Below are positions 23,560 through 35,180 of a DNA stretch of 64,000 nt, one piece after another. The notes under the pieces are model-generated. The model searched no databases. It saw nothing but the letters and a program-made list of their open reading frames with translations, and was not told the origin of the DNA. A program made the translations under genes and the position numbers. How positions within the stretch are numbered: position 1 is the first letter of the stretch; each line of letters begins with the position of its first letter. Source of the stretch: Siphonodentalium dalli (lineage: Eukaryota; Mollusca; Scaphopoda; Gadilida; Siphonodentaliidae); NCBI GenBank assembly GCA_032622095.1, contig CP136068.1:159421465-159485464 (forward strand). The letters are read 5' to 3'.

Positions 23560-24323
23560 AGTTGTTTAAGAACGGCTTCCAAACGGTTGGGAACGTACAA
23601 TCTTAGCATACAAGGAAAGCCACACATGAGATCCTGTCTGAATCTAAAACATAACAAAATAAGGGGCGGTGCAGTCATGGTCCAATTTAATTTCCACTAT
23701 CATGACACATACCCACAAACTAGCACCGTGTGTATTGTTATCATCTGCTTGGATCTGTTCGGTGAGACGATTGCTGGACGCCAACAAGCTTGTTCTTATG
23801 ATCATGTTCAAGGAATTTGGGTATATTGTGCATTATGGTCTTCTACGCCTTTGCAGAAATGCATCCGTCAAATGTCGGGCTTTCAACATTCGAATCCATA
23901 TACAGAAGTTGTCCGGGTACGTCAGTGCATTAGTTGAGTATGTGAATTGATGAACCATATATTAAGAAGTGGTTGTTTGGGAAGATCACCAGGTGTTCAC
24001 GTTGTTATCCCCATTAGGTCACCAAAGCTGACAATACGCAGATAGATATGTCCTTCTGAAAGCTAGTATACGCAACGACCGAATACCTTTATAGTGTATC
24101 GCACAAGATGACGCATATACCCCATATGTAGCATCTGAATTATACCATAAGCTATACCACGAATGAAGCTCGCTAAGAAATCCAAGGTTTCGAAACCAAC
24201 ACGTGAGCTGGACACCGGCATATGTATTGTTTGAAACATTACGATTAGTGGCACACTCCTACAAAGTAGAGTAGTGAACTGACGAAGAGACGGAAACGAG
24301 TATAGATAATGCTGAATGTGCAA
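23560..24323 (-). pseudogene. Decayed coding remnant in right foldback arm
   Basis: Mirror of 22420-23040. The minus strand gives SVPLIVMFQTIHMPVSS near 24063-24323 and GASLWVCVMIVEIKLD and MLRLYVPNRLEAVLKQL near 23540-23740, with stops between. Both arms read toward the shared centre (23041-23539), where I see nothing recognisable. Confidence 0.4.
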
Positions 24324-25689
24324 TTCAGAAGAAGCTCAGGTACTGTTGTTTTGATTCTTGGAAGTCATAATATGACTATTATTCGGCGCACCTATATACG
24401 GTTACGGCCAATATGAGCCCTTAGTGGAGAATGGATTTTGAAATGCCACATTGCCATTGGGGGTTTTCATCCTTCCAAAAGGCTACGACTTACATTGGAA
24501 CTAATATATGGCTTATATTATGTACCGTTTCGTTTATACAAATCAATATTATGACAAAAAGTTGAAATTAGTATGTGATAATATCGGCTTATTTTCAATT
24601 TCTGCCCGCAGGTTTGGCCGCCATATTGACTGTGGGTATCACTTGCCAAACCCTAATGAATAATTCATACATATCAACATGTAACGGTGGGTAGAAATCG
24701 AGAAACAATAACGCCCATCCTAAGAAAGTAAAGGAATGTATGCGTGTTTTCAAATTTTGGTCGCCATTTTGGCCGCCATCTTCGATTTGGAAAACCATTT
24801 CTTGCATGAGATGTAAGGTAATTACTTCACCTCAGTATTTCCAACTCACATGTACGCATGGATGGAGTTGTCTCGACAATAATGCCCAATGATGTGATTA
24901 TGAGGAAATTTCGGTGATTTTTCAAAATCTGTCCGCCATTGTGGGCGCCATTTTGGATTTGGGGGACTTTTATTTTGATATGGTACAAGGAAATTTCTTC
25001 GCCTAAGTGTTCCCAACTTACAATAGTAAGCAGGTGTGGGGTTGTCATGACAATAATGCTCACTGATGTTAAAATCAGCGATTTTCGGCGATTGTTTATT
25101 TCTGGTGGACATTTTGGCCGCCATCTTAGATTTGAGTAAATATTCCTCAACTCAGGTATAAGAGGAATCCTAGCTCGATTATCTCCTGCAAATATATATG
25201 CATGGGTGTTGTTATAATAGCAATAACATTCATTGATTCGAAACATAACATCGCGTTATTAACGGAGATTAGGCTTTGACCTATGATACCGGCAATTGGG
25301 AAAACGTGATATCGGACAAAAATATCCCGCAATGAATGCATATTATGGTCCCCATGTGTTCGCCAATGACTCTTCTATATCATAAATGTATAACATGGCG
25401 GAAAAATTATAACATTGTCCCACAGAGACAAACGAAAGGTGGTAACATGTCAGAAAAATAGCATATTTTCACATTTCGGCGGCCATCTTGGCGGCCATAT
25501 TGGATTCTGGTGTCGGATTTTTGGCTAATTTGTAAGGGTTGTATATTAGCATAACGAATCGAGCGGAAAACAAGACCGCGTGTGCTATCAACTTTATTAT
25601 AATGGCGATCAAAGAGACCTGGTGCATTTTTTTTAAATGGGGGTGCAGAGGTCGACCAATATCTCCTGGACTAGATGTTTCCCCATGTT

Positions 25690-25925
25690 GAAACCATTGT
25701 TATGTAACAATACTACAGTGATTTGTCATTATAATCCAAACATTAACTTGCTAACCTGTAAATATAATTTCAGCGACACTGATTGGTCAGTTGCCCAAGT
25801 GAGAACATATGCAATGAGACCCACGTTGGGCACGGGTGTCACCCCTTAGCCCCATGAATCATGAATACCAGTTACGCAAGAAGGGTGAATCATGAATGTC
25901 AGTTAAGCAATAAGGGTGATACATG
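25690..25925. repeat. Copy of Y-module repeat, truncated
   Basis: GTGATTTGTCATTATAATC, GCGAC(A/G)CTGATTGGTCAGTTG and two AAGGGTGAATCATGAATACC-type units match 32960-33140 and 34670-34850 in the EGF-gene introns. This copy directly abuts the right end of the foldback element. Confidence 0.75.
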
Positions 25926-26079
25926 TGAAGCGGTCAAGACAATACCGAATGCAAGTCATGGTTATTTCAAAATAATAGATAATTTTCACACATTTGCTGA
26001 AGAAATGTCCATAACTGCAACACATCAAGATTTATGAGACTGACTTACACCATTGACGGTGTAAATTAAAGCTAATACA

Positions 26080-26960
26080 TAACCATACGGTAAGCGTTGG
26101 CGGTGGGTATTGCTGTCAAAATAGTAACATCCGTTAAAATTGCCGTCCCATGACGAATATTAAAATATAGGCATATTTTGTTCGTATACCAATCGTCGCG
26201 TAGATAGTATGATATTGTCAATTTCGCACGCTGTGCAATTTACAAAACTCACCCAGTTAATTAGGTTTGGAACTCACCAAAGGACAAATACATTCGTGTC
26301 GTTCTATGTATATATGAGATAACAGAAATGTAAATAAAACTGTATTTCTTCCACAACTAGTCAAGCCTGAGTTTAGTGTGCCTGCCATTTGCATAATGAG
26401 ATTCCCAGAGGGGGATTTAGTGACTCAGTGGGCTAGCATCACCAAATTCACCCTCTGTGGACCTAATTCGGCATGGCCTCATCTGCTATGGGAGACAGAG
26501 ACCCAGAGATGAAGTTTCCAAATGGTGAATATTGTGATGTGCAATTAAACAAAAGCCATGTTATGTTACAATAAAGTACGAAAATACTAAGCGGTAAGCA
26601 AAACGCCACAACACCAGGGATACCTCACTACTGGAACTTTGGTTAAAATTGCCACCAAGTTTTTTGGAAGATACTGGCATAGTGCTCGCTAATCCTCGCA
26701 ATCGAGATTTGAGTGTTGAATGGATCATCATGAATCACTCTCCTATATAATTCGTCACGGTGTTGGGTGTTTTTCTTGTCGCTCACTCTTTACGTGCTGT
26801 ATTTAAACAAACGCTCGGCTCCGACAAATTGTGTTTTGTGGAAATATCGCATTCTTACGACCATTATTATACTATAGTATTAATATATTGTTGGGGAAAG
26901 TTATTTCTAAATTATAACATATAACGAAAGCCATACATGCCTTCATGCATTGCCATACGG
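26080..26960. repeat. Dispersed repeat family, copy 1
   Basis: Shares ordered blocks with 49180-49850 and 50480-51480: GGTAAGCGTTGGCGGTGGGT, TTGCTGT.AAAATAGT.ACATC, CGCTCACT.TTTACGTGCTGT and TGTGTTTTGTGGA. The element type is unknown; no terminal repeats were identified. This copy is the most diverged. Confidence 0.7.
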
Positions 26961-27712
26961 ATCCCGAGTACCAGTTAACAAAGAGTTTGATTCTCGCGTA
27001 TCATAAAAGGAGGTGTCAACATATTAGTCAAGTGCAGCCACACGTATTTGTAACTTATACCATATGTTTATATGGTATTGCTATGGATATTCACTTGTCT
27101 GGAAAAGTCATGTGATGTTACGGCGCCAAAGGTAAATGTTTTGACATATCGCCCGACTTGTAGCAGCACATTTAATCAGCATGCGGTGGTAGAGACAAGC
27201 TGTCCGCAGTGAATCGCCGCTGACATGCTTCATTCAAAACAGTGTCTCCACACAGGCACATTGCAAGCCTGCTTAGCCGGCGTTGATCGCTATTTGTGAT
27301 ATCATCGCATCGGTGCTATAATGTTCTACATGTATGTCCATTTTTAGTTTTTAGTGGGGAAACTCGAATTGAACATTTTACAACCTGGATTTCGTATATG
27401 TTGTTTCATTTTATCATAGGAAACTAATCTATTTAAATTGTCTTGCTTTAAATGTCAGTATTAATTTTGCAATTCGTTGACATGTGTTTGGAGATAGAAA
27501 ACTCTGCTCAACAATTTAGCTCTTTTCGTGAGTGCTAAAGTGGTTTTGGGTTTTTTAAATCATTCCAATGTACAAAACTCGCACACTATGTCATTTGCTA
27601 TGCTATTTTAACCTACGAATTTAACTAGAATTAAGATTTTCACATATAAGAGTACGACGGTCACTAGTTCCCATTGCTTACCGTAGTCTGTTCGAGACAG
27701 AACATTACAGCA

Positions 27713-27720
27713 CTGATAAG
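27713..27720. other. Target site duplication, left (CTGATAAG)
   Basis: An identical CTGATAAG lies at 29270-29277, directly outside the other end of the 27721-29269 element. Confidence 0.9.
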
Positions 27721-29269
27721 AGGGTATCACCCCCCCTTTTCGGTACGCGGGATTCGGGGTGTTTTGAAGCCGTACGCGGGATTCATACCCCGAATTAACT
27801 GGTATTCGGGTTCAAGCAAAACATCTTGGACGCAGGTTTTGATGGCGCAAAATAATATTTTGTGCTAGTTATATGTATGAATGAGTGGGTAGAATAGCTT
27901 ATTGGGCATATTCGACCACCATGCCATCATAAACAGAGACGTGGCGACAGGGGGGGGGGGGGGGTGAGACCACCCCCCCCAACTTTGGTCAAAATTTTCA
28001 ACAGTTGGAAATTTCATACCTGCCAAAACATTAGTTTATAATAGGTTGAAATGTTCTTGTAGGTTGATTTTCAAACAATTTATTGGGGGGGGGGGGGGGG
28101 GTAATTGTTTTTGGACCAATATTTGCATATTTTCCTATTTTTTGTAAAAATTTTGGACTGAAATGGTCATCAGTTGGAAATTTCCAACCTCAGGAGGGTG
28201 ACAGTTGGAAATTTCCAACACTTGGAAATCTTGTGTCCTGATCCCTCCCCCGTGGCCAGTCAAAAAATGCTAGTTAATTTAAGAAAACAATATTCTCATA
28301 CATTTGGTCAACATTGGCATTGGAATTGTCATCAGTTGTAAATTTTCCAACCTAAGTGGTGTGTCAGGTTTGAAATTTCCAACTCTAAGAATGCTTGACG
28401 CTAGTCTAGATGCTAGGATTTTGCGATTTTCTTGTTCAGATTAAAAAAAATTCCCATACCGGGCCGAACCATGGTCGGCCCGGTGTGCCATTGTCCCTCC
28501 CCTGTGGCCAATACAAAAATGCTAATAATTTTAACAATATTTTACTACATTTTATCAAACTTGTGATCATCAGTTGGAGAATTTTCCAACCTGAGGCGGA
28601 GTATGAGGTTTGAAATTTCCAACACTATAGGAAAGCTTTAGTTGAGGCCAGTCTGGATGCTAGGATTTGTGATTTTCTTGTTCAAATTTCAAAATTTTCT
28701 CACACCGGCCGAACAACGATAGGCAGCTCGGTGTGTCGTGGTCTCTTGCCCGTAGCCGTGTGCATTTGTATGGAGTTAGACCACTAGATGTTAGGATTTA
28801 TGCAATGTTTCAGGTTAAAATATCTGAATGTTCTCATACCGGGAATATAGAACCATGGTTTATGAAGATATAGGATATTAGGCCTACACACTGAGGTGGA
28901 AGGGGGGTGTGCAAATGGAATTATGCAAAACTTGTGTTCGGTCTGATTCTGACTCAAGAGGGGGGGGGTGCAGTTGGAAATTCCAAAGGTGGACACCCCC
29001 CAACGGAAACCCTCTAGCCACATCCCTGATCATAAAGTATCATTAATGGTATCATAACGGCCTCATAACGCGACCGGCATCATAATGTGTCTATGTAACT
29101 TCTGCTTGTATCTGTCTGATATTAAAACAGTCAATTTGTATGTCATTTATCGCATATTATTTCTTAACATGTATTCAGGATTCACCCCCCAAAATTAACT
29201 CGTATTCAGGATTCACCCCCCAAAATTAACTCGTATTCGGGATTCAGGGGGGAGGGGGGGTGATACCCT
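27721..29269. mobile_element. DNA transposon with AGGGTATCACCCCCC ends and 8-bp TSD
   Basis: The left end AGGGTATCACCCCCC and right end GGGGGGTGATACCCT are perfect inverted repeats, flanked by the 8-bp direct duplication CTGATAAG. Subterminal regions carry short direct repeats around ATTAACT(G/C)GTATTCGGG and GATTCACCCCCC. A duplicated intron copy at 33720-33790 lacks the insertion and gives an empty-site comparison. 8-bp duplications are typical of hAT and P superfamilies. No transposase frame is present, and most of the interior is a second element (27934-29028). Confidence 0.88.
27934..29028. mobile_element. Nested hAT-like element with 8-bp TSD ATCATAAA
   Basis: Ends are CAGAGACGTGGCGACAGGGG on the left and CCTCTAGCCACATCCCTG on the right, so the termini are CAG(A/G)GA(C/T)GTGGC in inverted orientation. 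ATCATAAA occurs at 27926-27933 and again at 29029-29036. The interior repeats AACAGTTGGAAATTTC-like motifs five or more times and has poly-G runs at 27951 and 28085. It is non-autonomous. Related fragments lie at 782-1010 and 2563-2800. Confidence 0.85.
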
Positions 29270-29734
29270 CTGATAAGTATGCTATCACGAGGTACAAAAT
29301 AAATCAATTAATTGGACGACAGTTGAGAACACTACAGCACTGACATAAAAACTAATTATGGAGATGGAAGATAACTATTTGCATATCATCTCATTCATGT
29401 CTGGTATATGCTATACTCAATACCTTGTGTTTTTCGGACAGAAAATACCGCGCCGAATCAAACGGTATCGTTATCTCATTTTAGCGCCAAAATGGATATA
29501 GAGAATTTTAGCAACGATTGACGATATATGGATTTGTTTTCCTTTTTGCCACAAGTTTCTTAATTCTACACGTTTGACTGAAAATGGATTGGCCGTGGAC
29601 GAGTATAGGTACAATGGTCATGCGAGTCAGGTGACTGTGGCAGTCGTTGGCGATGACAACACACGTTACAAGTTACATGTACGCACATGTGGCTGAATCT
29701 GACTAGTATGTAACAGTTTACCATTTTCCTTGGT

Positions 29735-30058
29735 ATAGTTACCCATACACTCTATCAACTAATTATACGTATAGTACCATACGCTCTATCGATCGCTTAT
29801 ATGTATACTACCCATACACTATATCGACCGCCTGTATGTACACTACCCATACACTATATCAACAGCTTATATGGTATATATTACCGATACACTATATTGA
29901 CCGCTTATACGTATATTACCCATACACTCTATCGGTCGCTTATATGTATATTACCCGTACACTCTATCGATCGCTTATATGTATATTACCCATACACTCT
30001 ATCGACAGCTTATATGTATTATACCCATACACTCTATCGACCGCTTTTATGTATATTC
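29735..30058. repeat. Minisatellite running into an exon acceptor
   Basis: About ten units of about 33-36 bp, (C/A)CCATACACTCTATCGACCG followed by CTTATATGTATAtta. The last unit becomes the 3' splice site of the EGF exon at 30062 (TTTTATGTATATTCCAG). A one-to-two-unit version precedes the paralogous exon at 35866. Confidence 0.9.
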
Positions 30059-30061
30059 CAG

Positions 30062-30175
30062 ACACAGATGAATGTATGTCTAACCCGTGTCAAAATGGCG
30101 GATCTTGTATGGACGGAACGAATATGTACCAATGTGCATGTGTTCCAGGATTCAATGGAACAAACTGTGAAAATG
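30062..30175 (+). CDS. EGF-like exon 1 (calcium-binding type)
   Basis: A 114-nt exon between acceptor TATATTCCAG and donor GTAAGT-like GTAAGTACT, phase 1 on both sides, encoding one complete EGF module. It reads [15 protein letters not shown], a [10 protein letters not shown] stretch, then [11 protein letters not shown], with all six cysteines. The D.DE..N..Y pattern fits calcium-binding EGF. CQNGGSC fits the POFUT1 O-fucosylation consensus between cysteines 2 and 3, and NGT is an N-glycosylation sequon. Such modules act outside the cell in adhesion or matrix proteins. The upstream exon is not identified. It lies in block X1 with paralogue X2 (exon 35866). Confidence 0.92.
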
Positions 30176-30385
30176 GTAAGTACTGTATGTCGTTCCATAA
30201 CCACCACAGGATGATTCGTTTATAACTCCAGGATTCAACGGAACTATATATGAAAATGGCAAGTAAGTCGTTCCACAACCGCCACATGCGAATTCATTTT
30301 AACTCCCGGATTCAAAGGAATAATATGTCAAAATGGTATGCAACTCGTTGCATAATCATGACCGTTTCACTTTTGTATAGCTTCG
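30145..30385. repeat. Three tandem relics of the EGF exon 3' end and donor
   Basis: CC(A/C)GGATTCAA.GGAA..A, then TGAAAATGG(T/C)A and TCGTTCCA(T/C)AACC, repeat at 30145 (the real exon), 30228 and 30305, 77-83 bp apart. The second and third copies have lost cysteine codons and most of the donor. Block X2 has two such copies (35949, 36032). Confidence 0.8.
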
Positions 30386-31231
30386 CATATAATCGTTCAA
30401 GGGACGTATATGCAAGCGATTCTAGTTGGTAGGGATTGTAGCGTGCCGGGAGGGGTATCCAAAGAGTACACAACGATACAAGTCCACACGTTATACATGG
30501 AAGCGTGTTAAAAGGCTTCAACTATTGGCAGAGTGGATAAATAATTTGCTACATTGGTATTTACTGGTCAACTCGTTATGCTTGCTACGCATATCTCAAT
30601 TGCTAAGCCGATGGCTGTCTGATAATGGCGTTAAGTTTGTTGGTAATCGCGTGTCAGCATATTAAGGCCTTTGACATTGCCGATGGACCATGTGGGTGTC
30701 ATGAGTTCTAGCATGATATCATTACACTGACCTGCAAACTGCAAAATGCCTACAATTGGGAGTATATATTGTATGTGCAGGTGTGGGGTGGTGTGTCCCC
30801 GAAAATGCCAAATGCCAAAAAAATTAAACGGCATACCTTCCTGCAAATGTTTTGATACCCCCGATACAAGCGCATGTGTTATGTTAGGCCACTCCAATGC
30901 AAGGCCACTCCAATGCAAGCCTTCGTGTTATATTTTTCTAAATAAAACGTAAACCACAGCTACAAATCAACTTGTAATTCATTATGCATGATTCCGATAA
31001 CAATTCCCCTCATTTTGGAATACCGTCAATGGAAAGACATGCACACACAACTATTTTCGATTACGACGTTAATACTATAAGCCCATCGATCTACTGTGCA
31101 ATATAAGGGGTCTCCCCGCTTCAAAATATCAGTGTCGTATTGTCTAATAATTGCTGACGTTATAAAATCAGATATAGGCTATATATGACCCAAACGTTGG
31201 ATTGGTTAGTAATAACAACAAAGTATGCTGA

Positions 31232-31399
<168 letters not shown>

Positions 31400-31750
31400 T
31401 AGGTCGATCCAAAACCATGACTGCTACACTGATTGATAACTTTGCAGATAATCGTTCAATGGACTTAAGGCAGTCGCAGTAGTGGATATGAGAACATTTA
31501 AATAGATCTTACCAAGAAGAACATTTGAATATTAGTAAAATCTGTACACCGACTCGTTATTATATATTGAACATATGTAAATAATTCTAAAGAAACGATA
31601 TATCAAACACTGAAACCATTGTTATTTAGACTTTACTATTGGGTTATAGCGGTGTGTCAACAACAACGTTGATCAGTGCCGGTTTGAAATGATAATTTGT
31701 TTTAGTGTCTATGCTTTAGCATTGTTCAACATTTATCTTCACGTTTGTAT

Positions 31751-32767
31751 TTACGTGCGCTCGCGCAACATTATGGCGATCAGACAGATTCGTAGGTTGG
31801 TGTCACCCTACTCCGTTTCACTCCATGACGTCACCAAAAACGACGTAAAACATCGTGGCGTTCTGACATTTTTACTGTGCTGCGTTTTTGCTATGTTTAT
31901 TTTATGTGTTGTTTTCGATTATTTGTTTGTCGCCGATATCGCCATTTGTCGGGATTCCCTGTTCTATATTTAAAACTGGCATGCTCGTAGTGAGCCTCGA
32001 TTTCGATTTTTTCTCCCAGGTCAAAATACGTCAGAGTTATGACAAAAATAGATCGACCTACATTTTCTACATCAGAACTCTACATCAAAGAGTCTATAGA
32101 CTCCTTCGGGACCTACATAGACTCCTTCATTTGGGTATTTTTACTTATAATTGGGAAGTTTTATCATTTTTGGTTCGTGCGAATACCTCTTTTTATCGTG
32201 CGGCCGGGGAAAAGAGAGACATTCAAAACGCGATTTCGTAATTCTACACAATAGGCTGAATAGCCTAACCTTCAGCCGAGTTCCGGGTCAAATACGACGA
32301 ATGAGGTAACACAAAACGAAACGCATTTGTTGACACAAACACCGTTTGAAGAGTTTATTATTACATAAAATGAATGTTATTGATTAATTATTTATTAATT
32401 ATTGATATGTATTGTTGCATATTGGCTGCTATCAATATTTACACAAATACATGTAGTATTAATTATTTCTTATAATTGCTCCTTTTGGTCAACTTTGACT
32501 ATCGGAAAATGAAAATACGCCGCTGAAAAAAATGTAATCGATATTAAAATCTCATCCTTTCGGCAACATGGAATTGGTTTTAATTACTTAAATGATTAAT
32601 ATAGCAATTTGCCTTTTATCTGTGATGAAATGTGAAATGGTAATTGTCTTTTATTGCTAACATTAAATTAAATAAAATAAATTAAGTAAAATTCAGCGAA
32701 ATTATTTGTTAAATTAGTGTTTATTACATTTTTGCGCAGGTTGGCATCTCTCTGAGTGCATTCTAGT
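31751..32767. mobile_element. 1.0-kb segment present in Y1 but absent from Y2
   Basis: Y1 and Y2 align up to CACGTTTGTATTT (31750 and about 34477) and resume at GACTTTGGTATTCGATTATA (32768 and about 34478). The extra 1,017 bp starts ACGTGCGCTCGCG and ends GTGCATTCTAGTT. It holds a TGACGTCA CRE-like site near 31826 and a short plus ORF (31689-31973) with a hydrophobic tail, but no terminal inverted repeat I can see. It is either an insertion in Y1 or a deletion from Y2. Confidence 0.65.
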
Positions 32768-33103
32768 TGACTTTGGTATTCGATTATAATTATTTGGATT
32801 TAATCGGCAACGTAGTTATAACAGTAATGTTTACATAACTTTGGTTTTAATGCGCGATCGTCATCGAGAAAAAAATGGGGATATAGATAGCCTGACTCGT
32901 ATTGTTTATCAATAATTATCCAATAACGACATTTGCCCAGGATGAACCCATTTTTATGTAAACAGTGATTTGTCATTATAATCAACCGATTCAACCTCCT
33001 AACATGTAAATACAATTTCGGCGACGCTGATTGGTCAGTTGTCTAATTGCCATCAGACAAAGAGAGAGAGACCCACATTCTACAAGGGTGTCATCCCTTA
33101 ACC

Positions 33104-33590
33104 CATGAATCAATAAGGGTGAATCACGAATACCAAATAACCAAGAAGGGTGAATCACGACTGCCAGTTAACAAAGAAGAGTGAATCGTGAATACCAGTT
33201 TAACAAGAAGGGTGAACATGAATACCAGCTAAACAAGAAGGGTTAATTGTGAATGCCAGTTATTCAATAAGGGTGAATCATGAATGCCACCTTAACAAGA
33301 CTGGTGAATCGTGAATGCCAACTAAACAAGAAGGGTTGATCATGAATATAAGTTAAACAAGAAGGGTGAATCACGAATACCAGTTAGGAAATAAGGGTTG
33401 ATCGTGAATATCAGTTAAGCAATAAGGGTGAATCACGAATACCATTTAACAAAGAATGGTGAACCGTGAACACCAGTTAAACAATAAGGGCGAATCATGA
33501 ATACCAGTTAACCAAGAAGGGTGAATCACGAATACCAGTTAACAAAGAAGGGTGAATCACGAATACCAGTTAACCATTAAGGGTGATACT
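33104..33590. repeat. Intronic tandem repeat, about 31-bp unit
   Basis: About 15 units of the form GAATACCAGTTAACAAGAAG GGTGAATCACG, with frequent small changes. The counterpart in block Y2 is 34812-35180 with fewer units. A two-unit relic lies at 25860-25920. Confidence 0.92.
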
Positions 33591-34006
33591 TGCGCACCGG
33601 TCACATTATGTCATTTGCTGTGTTTATTAGAACCTAAGAATTTAACTAGAATTGAGATTTTCACATATGAAAGTACGCAATCACTATTTCCAGTCAGGCG
33701 TATTGACGACCAGTGTTTACAATTGCTTAAAATTGTCTGTTCGAGATAGAACATTATAGCCCCGAAAGTTATGCGATCACGTTGTACACACAAAATCAAT
33801 TAATTAGTCCACAGTGGAGATATAACACAACAACACTGACATGCAAACTAATTCGAGAGATGGAACATATTTGCATAGCCTCTCATTTACATCAGATATA
33901 GGCTATATATGACCCAAAGCGTTGGATTTGGTTCGTTATGACAACAACGTATAGTGACATACTAAAATAACTGACAGAATAATGAGCGCTGTCTCTAACA
34001 TTCCAG

Positions 34007-34120
34007 AAACAAATGAATGTCTGCCAGACCCTTGTCAAAATGGTGGGACGTGTACAGATGGAACAAACATGTACCTATGCGTATGCGCTCCCGGATTCAA
34101 TGGAACGAATTGTGAACAGG
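34007..34120 (+). CDS. EGF-like exon 3 (calcium-binding type)
   Basis: A 114-nt phase 1-1 exon between CTAACATTCCAG and GTAAGTAAGT. It encodes [26 protein letters not shown] and [11 protein letters not shown], with all six cysteines, the O-fucose consensus and an N-glycosylation sequon. It is the tandem copy of the exon at 31281, with only a handful of substitutions and most residues kept, so both copies look functional. Confidence 0.93.
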
Positions 34121-34811
34121 GTAAGTAAGTCGTTCCAAAACCATGTCTGCTACACTGATTTATAACTTTGCAAATAATCAGTCAAGGGACTTAAGGCATT
34201 CGCAGTAGTGGATATGAGAACATGTAAATTGATCTTCCCAAGAAGAACATTGGAATCTTATCAAAACGGTACATCGACTTCGTTATTATATATTGACCAT
34301 ATGTAAATAATTATAACGTAACGATATATCAAACATTGAGTCCATTGTTCTTTAGACTTTACTATTGGGTTATAGCGATGTGTCAACAATAACGTTGATC
34401 AGTGCCGGTTTGAAATGATAATTTTGTTAGTGTCTATGCTTTAGCGTTGTTCTATATTGATCTTCACGTTTGTATTTGACTTTGGTATTCGATTATAATT
34501 ATTTGGATTTAATCGGCAACGTAATTATAACAGTACTGTTTACATAACAATGGTTTTAATGCGCGATCGTCATCGAGAAGAAAATGGGGATATCGATAGC
34601 CTGACTCGTATTGTCTATAAATAATTATCCAATAACGACATTTGCCGATGATGAACCCATTTTTATGTAAACAGTGATTTGTCATTATAATCAACCGATT
34701 CAACCTCCTAACATGTAAATACAATTTCGGCGACGCTGATTGGTCAGTTGTCTAATTGCCATCAGACATAGAGAGAGAGACCCACATTCTACAAGGGTGT
34801 CATCCCTTAAC

Positions 34812-35180
34812 CCATCAATCAATAAGGGTGAATCACGAATACCATATAGCCAAGAAGGGTGAATCACGACTACCAGTTAACACACTTTAGGAAGGGTGAA
34901 TCGTTAATACCAGTTAAACAAGAAGGGTGAATCGTGAATACCAGTTAACCAAGAAGGGTGAAACATGAATACAAGCTAAACAAGAAGGGTGAATTGTGAT
35001 TGCAGTTATTCAATAATGGTGAATCATGAATGCCACCTTTACAAGAATGGTGAATCATGAATATCAGTTAAACAATAAGGGTCGATCATGAATATCAGTT
35101 AACAAAGAAGGGTGAACCACGAATGTCAATTAACAAAGAAGGGTGAATCAGGAATACCATTTACCAATAAGGGTGATACT
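34812..35180. repeat. Intronic tandem repeat of block Y2
   Basis: About 11 units of the GGTGAATCACGAATACCAGT type, homologous to 33104-33590. Unit number and order differ, so the array has changed since the block duplication. Confidence 0.9.

Larger units (their letters stand above)
20886..25677. mobile_element. Foldback-like element with long sub-repeated inverted arms
   Basis: The left arm (about 20886-23040) is the reverse complement of the right arm (about 23540-25677). Outer ends are CATGTAGTCCATGAGATATT on the left and the complement of CATCTAGTCCAGGAGATATT on the right. Identity is high in the outer 1.4 kb and decays inward. The outer arm is built of diverged 165-200 bp direct repeats, each carrying AAGATGGCGGCC-type or related sequence (21192, 21395, 21563, 21736, 21909, 22072). 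The left arm has an extra block of about 120 bp at 20930-21055. Inner arms encode matching peptide fragments pointing toward the centre. Long arms with internal tandem repeats are the architecture of foldback/Galileo-type elements. No transposase was recognised. Confidence 0.8.

Noticed and set aside
29801..30225. 130-codon ORFs running into the EGF exon
   Set aside because: The upstream part is minisatellite read-through. The acceptor, phase and paralogue comparison place the real exon start at 30062.
31689..32254. Small membrane proteins in the Y1-specific segment
   Set aside because: Overlapping short frames without a shared codon pattern, partly formed by sequence that also exists non-coding in Y2.
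33104..33590. Telomere-like repeat (AAGGGT)
   Set aside because: The unit is about 31 bp and variable, with no TTAGGG tandem.
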